Assembly: GCA_005503085.1 (NCBI GenBank)
Contig: SCOI01000025.1
Coordinates: 1-64,000, forward strand
Length of the DNA stretch: 64,000 nt
Direction: 5' to 3'
Source of the DNA: Burkholderiales bacterium C2
Lineage (GTDB): Bacteria; Pseudomonadota; Gammaproteobacteria; Burkholderiales; Burkholderiaceae_C
Shown here piece by piece: positions 49,458 through 57,832 of the stretch. The notes below the pieces were generated by a model. The model did no database searches. It was given only the letters and a program-made list of their open reading frames with translations, and had not been told where the DNA came from. The position numbers and the translations under genes were made by a program. The first letter of the stretch is position 1. Each line of letters begins with the position of its first letter.

Positions 49458-50492
49458 ATGACCATGACGAACCCGATCCCGCTGCAGTATCGCTTGCGCG
49501 CCGGCCTGCTTGCGATGGTCCTCGGCCTCGGCAGTCTGGCCCAGGCTCAGACCGTGCAGCTGCGCATCGGCACCGTGGTACCGCGCAACTCGCTCTACCA
49601 CCAGCAACTGATGGAGTTGGGGGAGAGCTGGCGGGCGGCACAGGGAGCCAATGCCAAGTTCACCGTGTTCACCGATGGCAGCCAGGGTGGCGAGGCCGAG
49701 CTGGCGCGGCGTGTGCGCATTGGCCAGTTGCAGGGCGCGCTGATGTCGGTGGTGGGCTTGCGCGAGATCGAGCCCAGCATCGCCGCGCTGCAGAACCTGC
49801 CGCTGCTGTTCCGCAATTGGGACGAGGTCGACCATGTGCGCGAGAAGATGCGCCCGGCGATGGAGAAGCGCTTCCTGGAGCGCGGCTTCGTCGTGCTGGG
49901 CTGGGGCGATGCGGGCTGGGTGCGCTTCTTTTCGAAGGAGGCGGCCTTGCGGCCCGATGACTTCAAGCGCATGAAGTTCTTTGCCTGGGGGTCGGAGCCG
50001 GAGCAGCAGGCCATCATGAAGAGCCTGGGCTACACGCCAGTGCCGCTGGAAACGGCCGATGTGCTGCCCTCGCTGCAGACCGGCATGATCAACGTCGTCC
50101 CGTCTACACCGTACTTCGCGCTGGCCAGCCAGGTTTACACCACGGCCACCCATATGCTGGACATCAACTGGGCACCCATCGTCGGCGCGTTGGTGGTCAG
50201 CAAGAAGGCCTGGGACGCGATGTCGCCCGCAGCGCAGCAGGCCCTGCAAGTGGCGGGCGACAAGGCCGGACTGCAGATGCGAGCCAAGGCCCGGCAGGAG
50301 GTCGACGAGGCGGTGGCCGCGATGCAAAAGCGTGGTCTGACGGTCAACCGCCCCAATGCCGAGCAGTGGCGCGAATGGACTGAGTTGGCTGAAAAACTGT
50401 ACCCGCGCATCCGCGGCAGCATGGTGCCTGCCGAGACCTTTGATGAGGTCTTCTTGCACCTGAAGGCCTACCGCGCCGCGCAGGGCAAGTGA
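49458..50492 (+). CDS. TRAP transporter substrate-binding protein (DctP/TatP type)
   Basis: A 344-residue periplasmic receptor. Signal peptide AGLLAMVLGLGSLAQAQT, then the DctP fold with LRIGTVVPRNSLYHQQLMEL, the GSQGGEAELARRVRIGQLQG segment and GWGDAGWVRFFSKE near 150-165. TRAP receptors usually bind carboxylate-bearing solutes through a conserved Arg; in TatT-linked systems the ligand may be hydrophobic. Its stop overlaps the permease GTG (50489). The ligand is unknown. Confidence 0.88.
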   Translation: MTMTNPIPLQYRLRAGLLAMVLGLGSLAQAQTVQLRIGTVVPRNSLYHQQLMELGESWRAAQGANAKFTVFTDGSQGGEAELARRVRIGQLQGALMSVVGLREIEPSIAALQNLPLLFRNWDEVDHVREKMRPAMEKRFLERGFVVLGWGDAGWVRFFSKEAALRPDDFKRMKFFAWGSEPEQQAIMKSLGYTPVPLETADVLPSLQTGMINVVPSTPYFALASQVYTTATHMLDINWAPIVGALVVSKKAWDAMSPAAQQALQVAGDKAGLQMRAKARQEVDEAVAAMQKRGLTVNRPNAEQWREWTELAEKLYPRIRGSMVPAETFDEVFLHLKAYRAAQGK

Positions 50493-52342
50493 GGGTGCTC
50501 GCGCGCCTGGCCGTCGGCCTGCAACGGTTGAGTCGTCTGGACGGCGTGCCGGCCGTACTGGCCTTGGCGCTCATGCTGCTGCTGCCACTGCTGGAGATGG
50601 TGTTGCGGCCGCTGAGCGGCCGGGGTGTCGAGAACGCGCCGGTGCTGGTACAGCATCTGGGTCTGGTGCTGGCCATGTTCGGCGCTCTGGCAGCCGAGCG
50701 CGGCGGCCACCTCGCCAGCCTGGGCAGCAGCCTGGACCATTTCGGCAGTGCCGCGAGCCGGGTGCGGGTGCGCGCCTTTGCCAAAGGCGGCTCGGCACTG
50801 CTGTGCGGCGTGCTGGCGCAGGCCGGCTGGCAACTGGTCGACGCCGAACGCCAGGCTGGCCAGCTGCTGGCCTATGGCCTGCCGACTTGGTGGGTGCAGC
50901 TGAGCCTGCCGTTGGGCTTCGCGCTGCTGGGTCTGCGGCTGGGCGCCCAGGTTGTCAATGCCGCGCCGCTGCGGGCCTTCACTGCTGTGCTGCTGCCGCT
51001 GGCTGGCTGCTTGGCCGCGTCTCTTTGGGCGCAGCAGGCTTTGCCACTGACACCCGCGCTGCTCTTCCTGCTGGCCTTGCTGTTGGCTGGTGCACCGGTA
51101 TTTGCCGTGCTCGGTGGACTGGCCCTGGCCTTGTTCTGGAACGCCGAGCTGCCGCTGGCCTCAATCGCGCTGTCGCACTACCAGATCACGGTCAACCCCT
51201 CGCTGCCGGCGCTGCCCCTGTTCACCTTGGCCGGCCTGATCTTCGCCCGCACCGGCGCCGCAGCGCGCTTGGGCGCGCTGTTCGTCCAGCTGTTCGGCAG
51301 CGGTCCGCGCGGCACCGTGCTGGCGGCCGCAGTGCTGTGCTCGGCCTTCACCGCCTTCACTGGCGGCAGCGGCGTCACCATCCTGGCCCTGGGCGGCCTG
51401 TTGCTGCCGCTGCTGCGTCAGTCCGGCTATGCCGAGCAGCGCGGCATCGGTCTGGTCACCAGTGCCAGCGCTTTGGGAGTCCTGCTGGCGCCGTCGGTGC
51501 CCTTGATCATGTTCGCGGTGATCGCGCGCGTGCCGATCGAGGCGATGTTCCTGGCTGGGCTGCTGCCGGCGCTGGTGATGGTGGCCTGCCTGCTGCTGCT
51601 GGGGGGCTTTGTGCATGGCACCGGCGCTATGCCGGTTTCTACGACTGATCTTGGCAAGGCCGATCTGCGCGGTGCAACGGCCGTAGCGCGGGCCGCATGG
51701 GTCGCAAAATGGGAGATCATGGCGCCGCTGGTGGCTATAGGCGCGCTGGTCGGCGGCCTTGCCACGCCCACCGAGAGCGCTGCCCTGACGGCGGCCTATG
51801 CGCTGCTGACGCAGGGGCTGATCCATCGCGAATTGGGCTGGCGCCTGCTGGTACGCTGCCTGGCCGAGTGCGCGCAGGTGATCGGTGGGGTGATGCTGAT
51901 ACTGGGCATGGCGCTGGCCCTGACCAATTTCATGGTCGATGCCGGCATCCCCGAGCAGGCGGTGGACTGGGTGCAGGCGGCGATCCCCGACAAGCACCTG
52001 TTCCTGCTGGCGCTGTGTGCCTTCCTGTTCATCGCTGCCGCCTTGATGGAAATATTTGCGGCGATTGCGGTGCTGGTGCCGCTGCTGCTGCCGCTGGCAC
52101 TCAGCTACGGGCTGGACCCGCTGCACTTCGGCATCATCTTTCTGGCGGCGATGGAGGCAGGTTTCCTCTGCCCGCCAGCCGGCATGAATATCTACTTTGC
52201 CTCAGCCATGTTCGGCAAGTCGGTACGCTATGTGGCCCGCTCGGTGCTGCCGGCGATGCTGGCCATTTTTGTGGGCACCCTGCTGATCGCGCTGTTTCCC
52301 CCGCTGTCCACCGCGCTGCCGGCCTGGTTGCTCCTGAGGTAA
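50489..52342 (+). CDS. TRAP transporter fused DctQ-DctM permease
   Basis: A 617-residue membrane protein from GTG 50489. The first 180 residues, with four membrane helices, are the small DctQ subunit; from about 185 the large DctM subunit begins (FLLALLLAGAPVFAVLGGLA) and contains FTAFTGGSGVTILALGG and ATPTESAALTAAYALL. Fused QM permeases are common with TatT-type binding proteins. It uses a sodium or proton gradient to import the ligand of the upstream receptor. The stop coincides with the first bases of the conserved leader of repeat copy C. Confidence 0.9.
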   Translation: MRVLARLAVGLQRLSRLDGVPAVLALALMLLLPLLEMVLRPLSGRGVENAPVLVQHLGLVLAMFGALAAERGGHLASLGSSLDHFGSAASRVRVRAFAKGGSALLCGVLAQAGWQLVDAERQAGQLLAYGLPTWWVQLSLPLGFALLGLRLGAQVVNAAPLRAFTAVLLPLAGCLAASLWAQQALPLTPALLFLLALLLAGAPVFAVLGGLALALFWNAELPLASIALSHYQITVNPSLPALPLFTLAGLIFARTGAAARLGALFVQLFGSGPRGTVLAAAVLCSAFTAFTGGSGVTILALGGLLLPLLRQSGYAEQRGIGLVTSASALGVLLAPSVPLIMFAVIARVPIEAMFLAGLLPALVMVACLLLLGGFVHGTGAMPVSTTDLGKADLRGATAVARAAWVAKWEIMAPLVAIGALVGGLATPTESAALTAAYALLTQGLIHRELGWRLLVRCLAECAQVIGGVMLILGMALALTNFMVDAGIPEQAVDWVQAAIPDKHLFLLALCAFLFIAAALMEIFAAIAVLVPLLLPLALSYGLDPLHFGIIFLAAMEAGFLCPPAGMNIYFASAMFGKSVRYVARSVLPAMLAIFVGTLLIALFPPLSTALPAWLLLR

Positions 52343-52434
52343 ACCCGGATTTTTCATGCTGCTGTGCAGCATAGACTGCGCTGGGTTTGCGGCAAACCCT
52401 CTTCATTGCCGCCCGACGACGCGAGAGGATTGCC
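52340..52434 (+). promoter_or_regulatory. Conserved leader of copy C with two stem-loops
   Basis: Begins GTAAACCCGGAT at the permease stop. ATGCTGC-TGT-GCAGCAT (52356-52372) and GGGTTTG-CGG-CAAACCC (52383-52399) are perfect seven-pair hairpins with three-base loops; CATAGACTG between them could include a -10. The block aligns throughout with the leader at 41783-41688, including TTGCCGCC and GAGAGGATTGCC before the ATG. Confidence 0.6.
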
Positions 52435-52659
52435 ATGACATCGATTGCCATGTCCCTGTTCCTGGACTCCGAGCTGGGCGAGGTCTCCGATCTGCCTCAT
52501 GCAGGCTGCGCTCTGGAACATCCGCTGGTGTTCGACAGCACCGCGCGTGAGTTCCGTGATCTCGAAGCGCATGGCCGGGTCGAGATCCTGCATGAGCATC
52601 GGCGCCATGTCGGCGGCGAGTCCTTGATCGATGGCTTGCGCTACCGGCGCCTGCAATAG
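52435..52659 (+). CDS. 74-residue repeated-family protein, copy C
   Basis: Starts at ATG 52435, with GAGAGGA five bases upstream. It encodes TSIAMSLFLDSELGEVSDLP, then LEHPLVFDSTAREFRDLE and the His/Arg-rich end ILHEHRRHVGG...RYRRLQ. It aligns without gaps with copy B (41463-41687), and its 3' half plus flank matches truncated copy A (12315-12460). It has no signal peptide or membrane helix. Conservation of frame, length and leader shows it is translated; the function is unknown. The 52660-52866 stretch after it holds no other gene. Confidence 0.72.
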   Translation: MTSIAMSLFLDSELGEVSDLPHAGCALEHPLVFDSTAREFRDLEAHGRVEILHEHRRHVGGESLIDGLRYRRLQ

Positions 52660-52866
52660 GCATGGCTCGCGCCCGTCCTTTCTGATCGCTATCAGTTCGT
52701 GCGTAAACACCGGCTTCGGCACCTGCTGTGTTTATTGTCATGTTGCAGCCACCGCTGGCGAGCAACATTCGAAACAAGAGGGGAAGGCCGGCGAAGCGCG
52801 GCTGAAACCGCCTCAGCAGAGACTGACATGCAATGAAGCCGGCCCTCCGGGCCTTGAAAGGATCAC

Positions 52867-53031
52867 ATGAGCCCGATGTGTTTGCTGACCATGTCTGTCG
52901 ATACCTTGCACGCAGCATCTGAGCATGCCGCGCAGAGCTCCCCGCATGGCGAGCGGGGCGAACGCTATTTCACCCGCGTCCTGGTCTTGCTGCTGCTCGC
53001 GATGTTGCTGGCTCTGCCGCTCTTGCTCTGA
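52867..53031 (+). CDS. Possible 54-residue tail-anchored membrane peptide
   Basis: A short frame from ATG 52867 with AAAGGA four bases upstream. The N-terminal 35 residues are polar (HGERGERYFTR), and the last 18 are strongly hydrophobic (VLVLLLLAMLLALPLLL), a typical single membrane helix at the C-terminus. Small size and weak spacing make it uncertain. The 228 bp after it hold only the ECF-type promoter described separately. Confidence 0.35.
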   Translation: MSPMCLLTMSVDTLHAASEHAAQSSPHGERGERYFTRVLVLLLLAMLLALPLLL

Positions 53032-53160
53032 ACAGCGCCCGCAGCGTTCGGTCGATCATGCGGCCGACCTTGTCGACTCAGGATGCGGTCCATCGATGTC
53101 GCCGATGGCCACCGGCATCGGGCCTCAACAGGTTGGCACGCCGTAATATTTCTCCGAGCT

Positions 53161-53185
53161 TGTCGAAATCAAGCAGACCTGCGTG
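53161..53185 (+). promoter_or_regulatory. Candidate ECF sigma-factor promoter for the DGPF/sigma pair
   Basis: TGTCGA (53161-53166) followed after 15 bases by CGTG (53182-53185) resembles, as I recall it, the TGTCGA / CGW(C) pattern described for ECF42-group sigma factors. It would start a transcript about 65 bases before the YCII gene, making the pair autoregulated. Confidence 0.4.
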
Positions 53186-53259
53186 TCATCCCATGGAGAA
53201 GCGAGCCGGTGATGCATCCCGCGTCATGGCTGCGCGACTCGAAGAAAGGACAAATGACC

Positions 53260-53628
53260 ATGCAATACATGCTTTTGCTCAACGAGCCCGAGGCCGAGTT
53301 CGCCAAGCGCAATGACCCTGAACATGCCGGCGCCTATTGGGGCGGTTGGAACGCTTTCATCGGCGCGATGGCGCAGGCCGGCATCATCGTCAAGGGTGAT
53401 GGTCTGCAAGGCCCGCAGACGGCCACGACCGTGCGCATCCGTGATGGAAAACGCCTGGTGCAGGACGGTCCGTTTGCCGACACGAAGGAGCAGCTCGGTG
53501 GCTACTTCGTGATCGAGGTGCCCGATCTAGACGCCGCGCTGGAATGGGCAGCGCGCGCACCCTCAGCCTCCAGCGCTTCGGTCGAGGTGCGGCCCGTGCT
53601 GCCGCCGATGGCACCACCGGTGGCCTGA
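53260..53628 (+). CDS. YCII/DGPF-domain protein
   Basis: A 122-residue protein. ATG 53260 is preferred to 53254 because the GAAAGGA site is nine bases upstream of it. The fold is YCII-like (QYMLLLNEPEAEF; WGGWNAFIGAMAQAGIIVKG), with the diagnostic VQDGPFADTKEQLGGYFVIE containing DGPF. Such proteins are the constant genomic partners of ECF42 sigma factors, and that sigma gene follows two bases later. The enzymatic role is unknown; a small-molecule binding or isomerase-like function is possible. Confidence 0.85.
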   Translation: MQYMLLLNEPEAEFAKRNDPEHAGAYWGGWNAFIGAMAQAGIIVKGDGLQGPQTATTVRIRDGKRLVQDGPFADTKEQLGGYFVIEVPDLDAALEWAARAPSASSASVEVRPVLPPMAPPVA

Positions 53629-53630
53629 CG

Positions 53631-54875
53631 ATGCAGGCCGCGCGCGATGCGGCAGCAAGGGCGGCACGGACCTCCTATGGGCGGCTGCTGTCGCTGCTGG
53701 TCGCGCGATCTCGCGACATCGCCGCTGCGGAGGATGCGCTGTCGGAAGCGCTGCTCGCCGCCCTGCAGGCCTGGCCCGCCAGCGGCGTGCCGGACAACCC
53801 TGAGGCTTGGTTGATCACGGCCGCGCGCAACCGGCTGAAGAACGCGGCGCGCCACCGTGGGGTGGTCGATGCCTCGGCGATCGACCTAGCGCTGCTGCAG
53901 GACGAGCTTGCACCGGAGCCTGGCGAGTTGCCGGACGAGCGCTTGAAGCTGCTGTTTGTCTGCGCCCACCCCGCCATTGACGAGGCGGTGCGCACGCCGC
54001 TGATGCTGCAGACCGTGCTGGGTCTGGACGCGGCCCAGATCGGTGCGGCTTTTCTGGTCGCCCCGGCCACGATGGGGCAACGCCTGGTGCGTGCCAAGGC
54101 CAAGATCAAGGATGCAGGCCTGCGCTTTGAGCTGCCAAACGCCGAGGACATGCCTGAGCGCCTGGGCGATGTGCTGAACGCGATCTACGCGGCTTACGGC
54201 CTGAGCTGGGACGCTGTGGCCGGGGCGGACACCGGTGTGCGCAACCTGGCCGAGGAGGCCTTGTTTCTCAGTCGTCTGTTGGTGACGCTGCTGCCAGCGC
54301 AGCCGGAGGCGCGCGGACTGCTGGCCTTGCTGCTGTACTGCGAGTCCCGGCGCGCCGCGCGGCGCAGCAGCGACGGCAGCTTCGTGCCGCTGAAGCTGCA
54401 GGATGTGCGGCTGTGGTCGCGAGACTTGATCATCGAGGCCGAGCAGCACCTGAGCACCGCATCTCGGTCGGGCGTGTTCGGTCGCTACCAATGCGAGGCG
54501 GCGATCCAGTCGGTGCACGCGCAACGCGCGCTGACCGGCCAGACCCGGCATGATGTGCTGACCACGCTGTACCAGTTGCTCGCGACGCATTGCCCCAGCG
54601 TCGGTGTGCTGGTCGCGCAGGCGGCTGCGATGGTCGAGGCGGGCGAGGCCGCGCAGGCCCTTGCCGTGCTGGAGCGCTTGGTCCCGGCCGAACTGGGCAG
54701 TTACCAGCCCTACTGGGTGACGCTGGCCAACGCCATGGTCGCGGCGGGGGATCGCAGCTCGGGTGCGCGGGCGCTGCAGACTGCGATCGGATTGACGGAG
54801 GATGTCGCCATCCGGGCCTTTCTGCTGAGCTCGCTGCAGGCGCTGCTCCGACACAATGGCGGTGCCACCGCTTGA
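53631..54875 (+). CDS. ECF42-like RNA polymerase sigma factor with C-terminal extension
   Basis: A 414-residue protein from ATG 53631. Sigma region 2 covers about 10-80 (RDIAAAEDALSEALLAALQA, NPEAWLITAARNRLKNAARH) and region 4 about 110-155 (LQTVLGLDAAQIGAAFLVAP, TMGQRLVRAKAKI). The long C-terminal part is the DUF6596/TPR-type extension typical of the ECF42 group (AEEALFLSRLLVTLLPAQPE, ARALQTAIGLTEDVAIRAFL). These sigma factors lack a classical anti-sigma gene and are coupled to DGPF proteins, as here. Confidence 0.85.
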   Translation: MQAARDAAARAARTSYGRLLSLLVARSRDIAAAEDALSEALLAALQAWPASGVPDNPEAWLITAARNRLKNAARHRGVVDASAIDLALLQDELAPEPGELPDERLKLLFVCAHPAIDEAVRTPLMLQTVLGLDAAQIGAAFLVAPATMGQRLVRAKAKIKDAGLRFELPNAEDMPERLGDVLNAIYAAYGLSWDAVAGADTGVRNLAEEALFLSRLLVTLLPAQPEARGLLALLLYCESRRAARRSSDGSFVPLKLQDVRLWSRDLIIEAEQHLSTASRSGVFGRYQCEAAIQSVHAQRALTGQTRHDVLTTLYQLLATHCPSVGVLVAQAAAMVEAGEAAQALAVLERLVPAELGSYQPYWVTLANAMVAAGDRSSGARALQTAIGLTEDVAIRAFLLSSLQALLRHNGGATA

Positions 54876-55188
54876 AGGCCCTGCGGCGAGGTCTTGCTTG
54901 GCGGCGTCGCCGCATGACTTTGCGATGTCTTCATTCGGTGAGAGGCCCAGCGAGTACTGGGATATCTTATGGAGCTGGCAATGCTCAAGCCGAGCATCGG
55001 CGGCGAGACACTGTTCTAGGCCGCCAAGAATGCGAGCCGCCCTTTCGCTGTCCGTGCTGCGGGTTCCGAGGTGCGAGATAGGGCTGATCTGCCGTCTGCC
55101 AACGGGCAGCTGTGGCCTTCCCGGCTTACAGCGGATCAGCACGGTTGTCTGGTGCGACGTTGGAGCTTCTATTGAATGGAATTTCGCT
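54876..55188. other. Intergenic stretch without supported gene
   Basis: Frames on either strand are short or have no recognisable family. A minus-strand stretch containing LGLSPNEDIAKSCGDAA has some protein-like character and could be a decayed gene, but I cannot assign it. I see no terminator with a T-run and no repeat. Confidence 0.35.
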
Positions 55189-56100
55189 TCAAGCCTTGGC
55201 CTGGCTGAAGAGCCAATCTCGGAAAGCAATAAGACGGGGCAGGCTGGCACATTCGACGCGATACACCACGTAGTAGGCCAATGGCGATGCAAACTTGATC
55301 TTTGGAAACAGCCGACTCAGGCGCCCACTCGCCACATCGTCATGCGCCATCACGCTGCGCGCGAGCGCAATGCCTTGACCTTCGATCGCCGCTTGCAGCA
55401 CTGCGGCGGAGTTGTTGATCTTCATGCCGCGCTTACCGGTCCGCTCTGTCACACCCGCCTTGCGCAGCCAGGCGTCCCACGACGGAAATCTGGCATGGCC
55501 ATCCATTGACAGGTCGTGGATCAGTGTCTCGTGCGCTAGGTCAGCCGGCTGTTGCAGGCGCCCTCGCTCGCGCAGCAGCATGGGTGAGCAAACGGGATAG
55601 ATTTCCTCGGACATCAGCTTCTCCGCGCTGAGACCAGGCCACTGGCCAGCACCGTAGCGCACGCCGATGTCTACGCGCTGGGCGACGAAATCCAGAGCTT
55701 TCAGGCTGGTGTCCAGCCGCAGGTCCGTGTCGGGGTAGGCCGCATGGAAGCTCTCAATGCGAGGCAGCAGCCACTTGGCGGCGAACGCCGGGCTGACCGT
55801 CATGGTCAGCATGCCGCTGGTGGATCCTTCCTTCAGTCGCTCCAAACCCAAGGTCAGCCGTTCGAAGCCGGCGCGGATGTCCGGCAGCGCCCGCTCAGCG
55901 GTCTCGGTGGGCACCAATCGGGCTCTTCCGCTGCTGCTGCGATGAAACAAGGGCGCCCCCAGCCACTCCTCCAGTGTGCGGACCAACTGACCCACTGCGG
56001 CGGGGGTGACATGCAATTCTGTCGCCGCCGCTGAAAAGCTCTGGTGCCGTGCGCTGGCCTCGAAAGCCCGCAGCGCGTTGAGGTGAACGGGAGCCTTCAT
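55189..56100 (-). CDS. LysR-family regulator, GcvA-like
   Basis: A 303-residue protein with the LysR head (LNALRAFEASARHQSFSAAA, then HVTPAAVGQLVRTLEEWLG) and effector domain containing LTMTVSPAFAAKWLLPRIES and RVDIGVRYGAGQWPGL, features of the GcvA subgroup. It is divergent from a short-chain dehydrogenase gene across 156 bp that include CAGTGAGACTG (56120-56130), a possible LysR dyad. Regulation of that dehydrogenase is the simplest reading. Confidence 0.88.
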   Translation of the reverse strand: MKAPVHLNALRAFEASARHQSFSAAATELHVTPAAVGQLVRTLEEWLGAPLFHRSSSGRARLVPTETAERALPDIRAGFERLTLGLERLKEGSTSGMLTMTVSPAFAAKWLLPRIESFHAAYPDTDLRLDTSLKALDFVAQRVDIGVRYGAGQWPGLSAEKLMSEEIYPVCSPMLLRERGRLQQPADLAHETLIHDLSMDGHARFPSWDAWLRKAGVTERTGKRGMKINNSAAVLQAAIEGQGIALARSVMAHDDVASGRLSRLFPKIKFASPLAYYVVYRVECASLPRLIAFRDWLFSQAKA

Positions 56101-56256
56101 CGTCAGATAGTTTTTCTTTCAGTGAGACTGACTTTATCTCGTTTGTCAGGGTGACGTCGGACGCGAAGAATCTCTACCTGTCGGTGAGGTGTGGCAAGTT
56201 CCTCGCCGAGGAACGCACTTCGATTCGCAATCTGAACTCCCAAGAAGGTCTTCATC

Positions 56257-57030
56257 ATGAGCAAGGAATTTCAAGGCAGGAAGCTGTTGGTCGTCGGCGG
56301 TACCAGCGGCATGGGTCTGCAGACGGCCAGAATGGTCCTGGCCGAAGGCGGCAGCGTGGTGATCGTGGGCCACCGGGTGGACAAGGCCGAAGAGGCGCGG
56401 ACGGAGTTGGCAGCGGTCGGCAGCGTCTGGATGCTGACCGCAGACCTCTCCAGCGACGACGGTCTGGCTGCGCTGCTCAAGATGCTGGACGAGCAGCATC
56501 CCGACATCGACCTGTTGGTCAATGCAGCTGGTGTCTTCTTCCCCAAGCCCTTCCTGGAGCACCAGGCGGCCGACTACGACCAGTACATGAAGCTCAACAA
56601 GGCGTTCTTCTTCGTCACCCAGAAGGTCGCTGCCAATCTGGTGGCCAAGGGCCGCCCGGGTGCCATCGTGAACATCGGCTCGATGTGGGCCAAGCAGGCG
56701 ATCGCCGCTACCCCGTCCTCGGCCTACTCGATGGCCAAGGCCGGCCTGCACTCGCTGACCCAGCACCTGGCCATGGAATTGGCGCCTAAGGGCATCCGCG
56801 TCAACGCAGTGTCGCCGGCGGTGGTGCAGACGCCGATCTATGAGGGCTTCATCCCCAAGGCCGAGGTGCACAGTGCCTTGCAGGGCTTCAACGGCTTTCA
56901 CCCGATCGGCCGTATCGGCATGCCGCAGGATGTGGCCGAAGTGATCGTCTTCCTGCTGTCGGACAAGGCGGCTTGGGTGACCGGCGCGATCTGGGACGTG
57001 GATGGTGGCGTGATGGCCGGCCGCAATTGA
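56257..57030 (+). CDS. Short-chain dehydrogenase/reductase
   Basis: A 257-residue classical SDR. Cofactor motif [17 protein letters not shown] (the TGxxxGxG variant GGTSGMG), [14 protein letters not shown] (the NAG segment reads NAAG), catalytic Ser in NIGSMWAKQ, and YSMAK with Tyr and Lys near 155-159. The substrate is unknown. It is divergently transcribed from a GcvA-like LysR gene. A GC-rich hairpin without T-run (57073-57091) follows it. Confidence 0.9.
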   Translation: MSKEFQGRKLLVVGGTSGMGLQTARMVLAEGGSVVIVGHRVDKAEEARTELAAVGSVWMLTADLSSDDGLAALLKMLDEQHPDIDLLVNAAGVFFPKPFLEHQAADYDQYMKLNKAFFFVTQKVAANLVAKGRPGAIVNIGSMWAKQAIAATPSSAYSMAKAGLHSLTQHLAMELAPKGIRVNAVSPAVVQTPIYEGFIPKAEVHSALQGFNGFHPIGRIGMPQDVAEVIVFLLSDKAAWVTGAIWDVDGGVMAGRN

Positions 57031-57196
57031 GCGTGGTCCGATCACCTGGCACTTGCGGGCGGGCTCTCTGTGAGGGCCGGCCTTCGGCCCTTCAACGCTT
57101 CAAGGGAAACAGCCATGATGTAAGACGGGATGCCTGCCGTGACTCTCTTCCGTAGCGCGTGGGCAGCCAGGCCGGGCATAGCGCCGCCGTGATGCG

Positions 57197-57349
57197 CAGT
57201 CTGATGCCTGGACGGGAGAATCCATCGCTCGCATCTGGAGCGAGGAATTAGGTCGCGAGATCAAATACGGGGGCGACGACCTCGATGCTTTCGAAAACCA
57301 TCTGGCAGCCTTTGCACCTCGTTGGATGGCCTATGACACGCGGCTCATG
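57197..57349 (+). pseudogene. Fragment of an NmrA-like NAD(P)-binding protein gene
   Basis: Plus-strand codons read SDAWTGESIARIWSEELGRE, then YGGDDLDAFENHLAAFAPRW and MAYDTRLM, which match the C-terminal third of NmrA/NAD(P)H-binding proteins. No start, Rossmann half or normal end is left, and the last codons overlap the convergent membrane-protein gene. It is a remnant of a gene that once followed the dehydrogenase. Confidence 0.6.
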
Positions 57350-57828
57350 GTGTCGCGTGCTGTGAGCTTTGCATACAGCAGACCACCGATCACCGAGCCG
57401 GTGGCCATGGCCAGCAGGCCGGGCAGGTGTCGTGTGGCGTCGATGAATACCGGCATGGGTGCGACCGCGTCGACAGCGCGCACCGCAGCCACCATGCCTA
57501 GCCCGGCCGCAATCGCCAACAGCGGGCTGCGCCAGGCCGGCCGGCCACGCGCCAGCAGGGCTGCCACGGGCAGGGCGGGCAACCACCCTGCGGCCAGGAT
57601 GCCGGCATAGAGGGGAGCGAAGCCGATCAGGTCTTGCCAGGTCGCGCGGGCTCGTTCCGCGGCGGGGATGTCCACACCCAGGCCCACCAGCGCCTGCAAG
57701 TTCCATTGCGTCTGCACCACCGAGCCCCAGGCTGCAGCCAACAACCAAGCCAGCAGCAGCGGCGCAAGATGCCGCGTCCATTGGGGGGACGGGGACGCGC
57801 TCGTGGTGACCGATCTCATAATCTTCAT
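57331..57828 (-). CDS. Hypothetical four-helix membrane protein
   Basis: A 165-residue protein from ATG 57828 (ATG 57819 is an alternative). Four hydrophobic helices are visible: LAPLLLAWLLAAAWGSVV, LIGFAPLYAGILAAGWLPAL, PLLAIAAGLGMVAAVRAV and LPGLLAMATGSVIGGLLYA. No family motif is recognised. Its start codon is separated by a single base from the start of the sugar dehydrogenase on the other strand, so both promoters must overlap the opposite gene. Confidence 0.6.
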   Translation of the reverse strand: MKIMRSVTTSASPSPQWTRHLAPLLLAWLLAAAWGSVVQTQWNLQALVGLGVDIPAAERARATWQDLIGFAPLYAGILAAGWLPALPVAALLARGRPAWRSPLLAIAAGLGMVAAVRAVDAVAPMPVFIDATRHLPGLLAMATGSVIGGLLYAKLTARDTMSRVS

Positions 57829-57832
57829 TATG
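57817..57832. promoter_or_regulatory. Palindrome CATAATCTTCATTATG containing both divergent start codons
   Basis: CATAAT and ATTATG are perfect six-base arms around CTTC. The minus-strand ATG (57828-57826) and plus-strand ATG (57830-57832) both lie in it. Any protein or RNA structure formed here would affect translation or transcription of both genes. Confidence 0.5.

Noticed and set aside
57073-57091. Hairpin AGGGCCG/CGGCCCT after the dehydrogenase as a terminator
   Set aside because: Good stem but no T-run on either strand, so it is not called as rho-independent.
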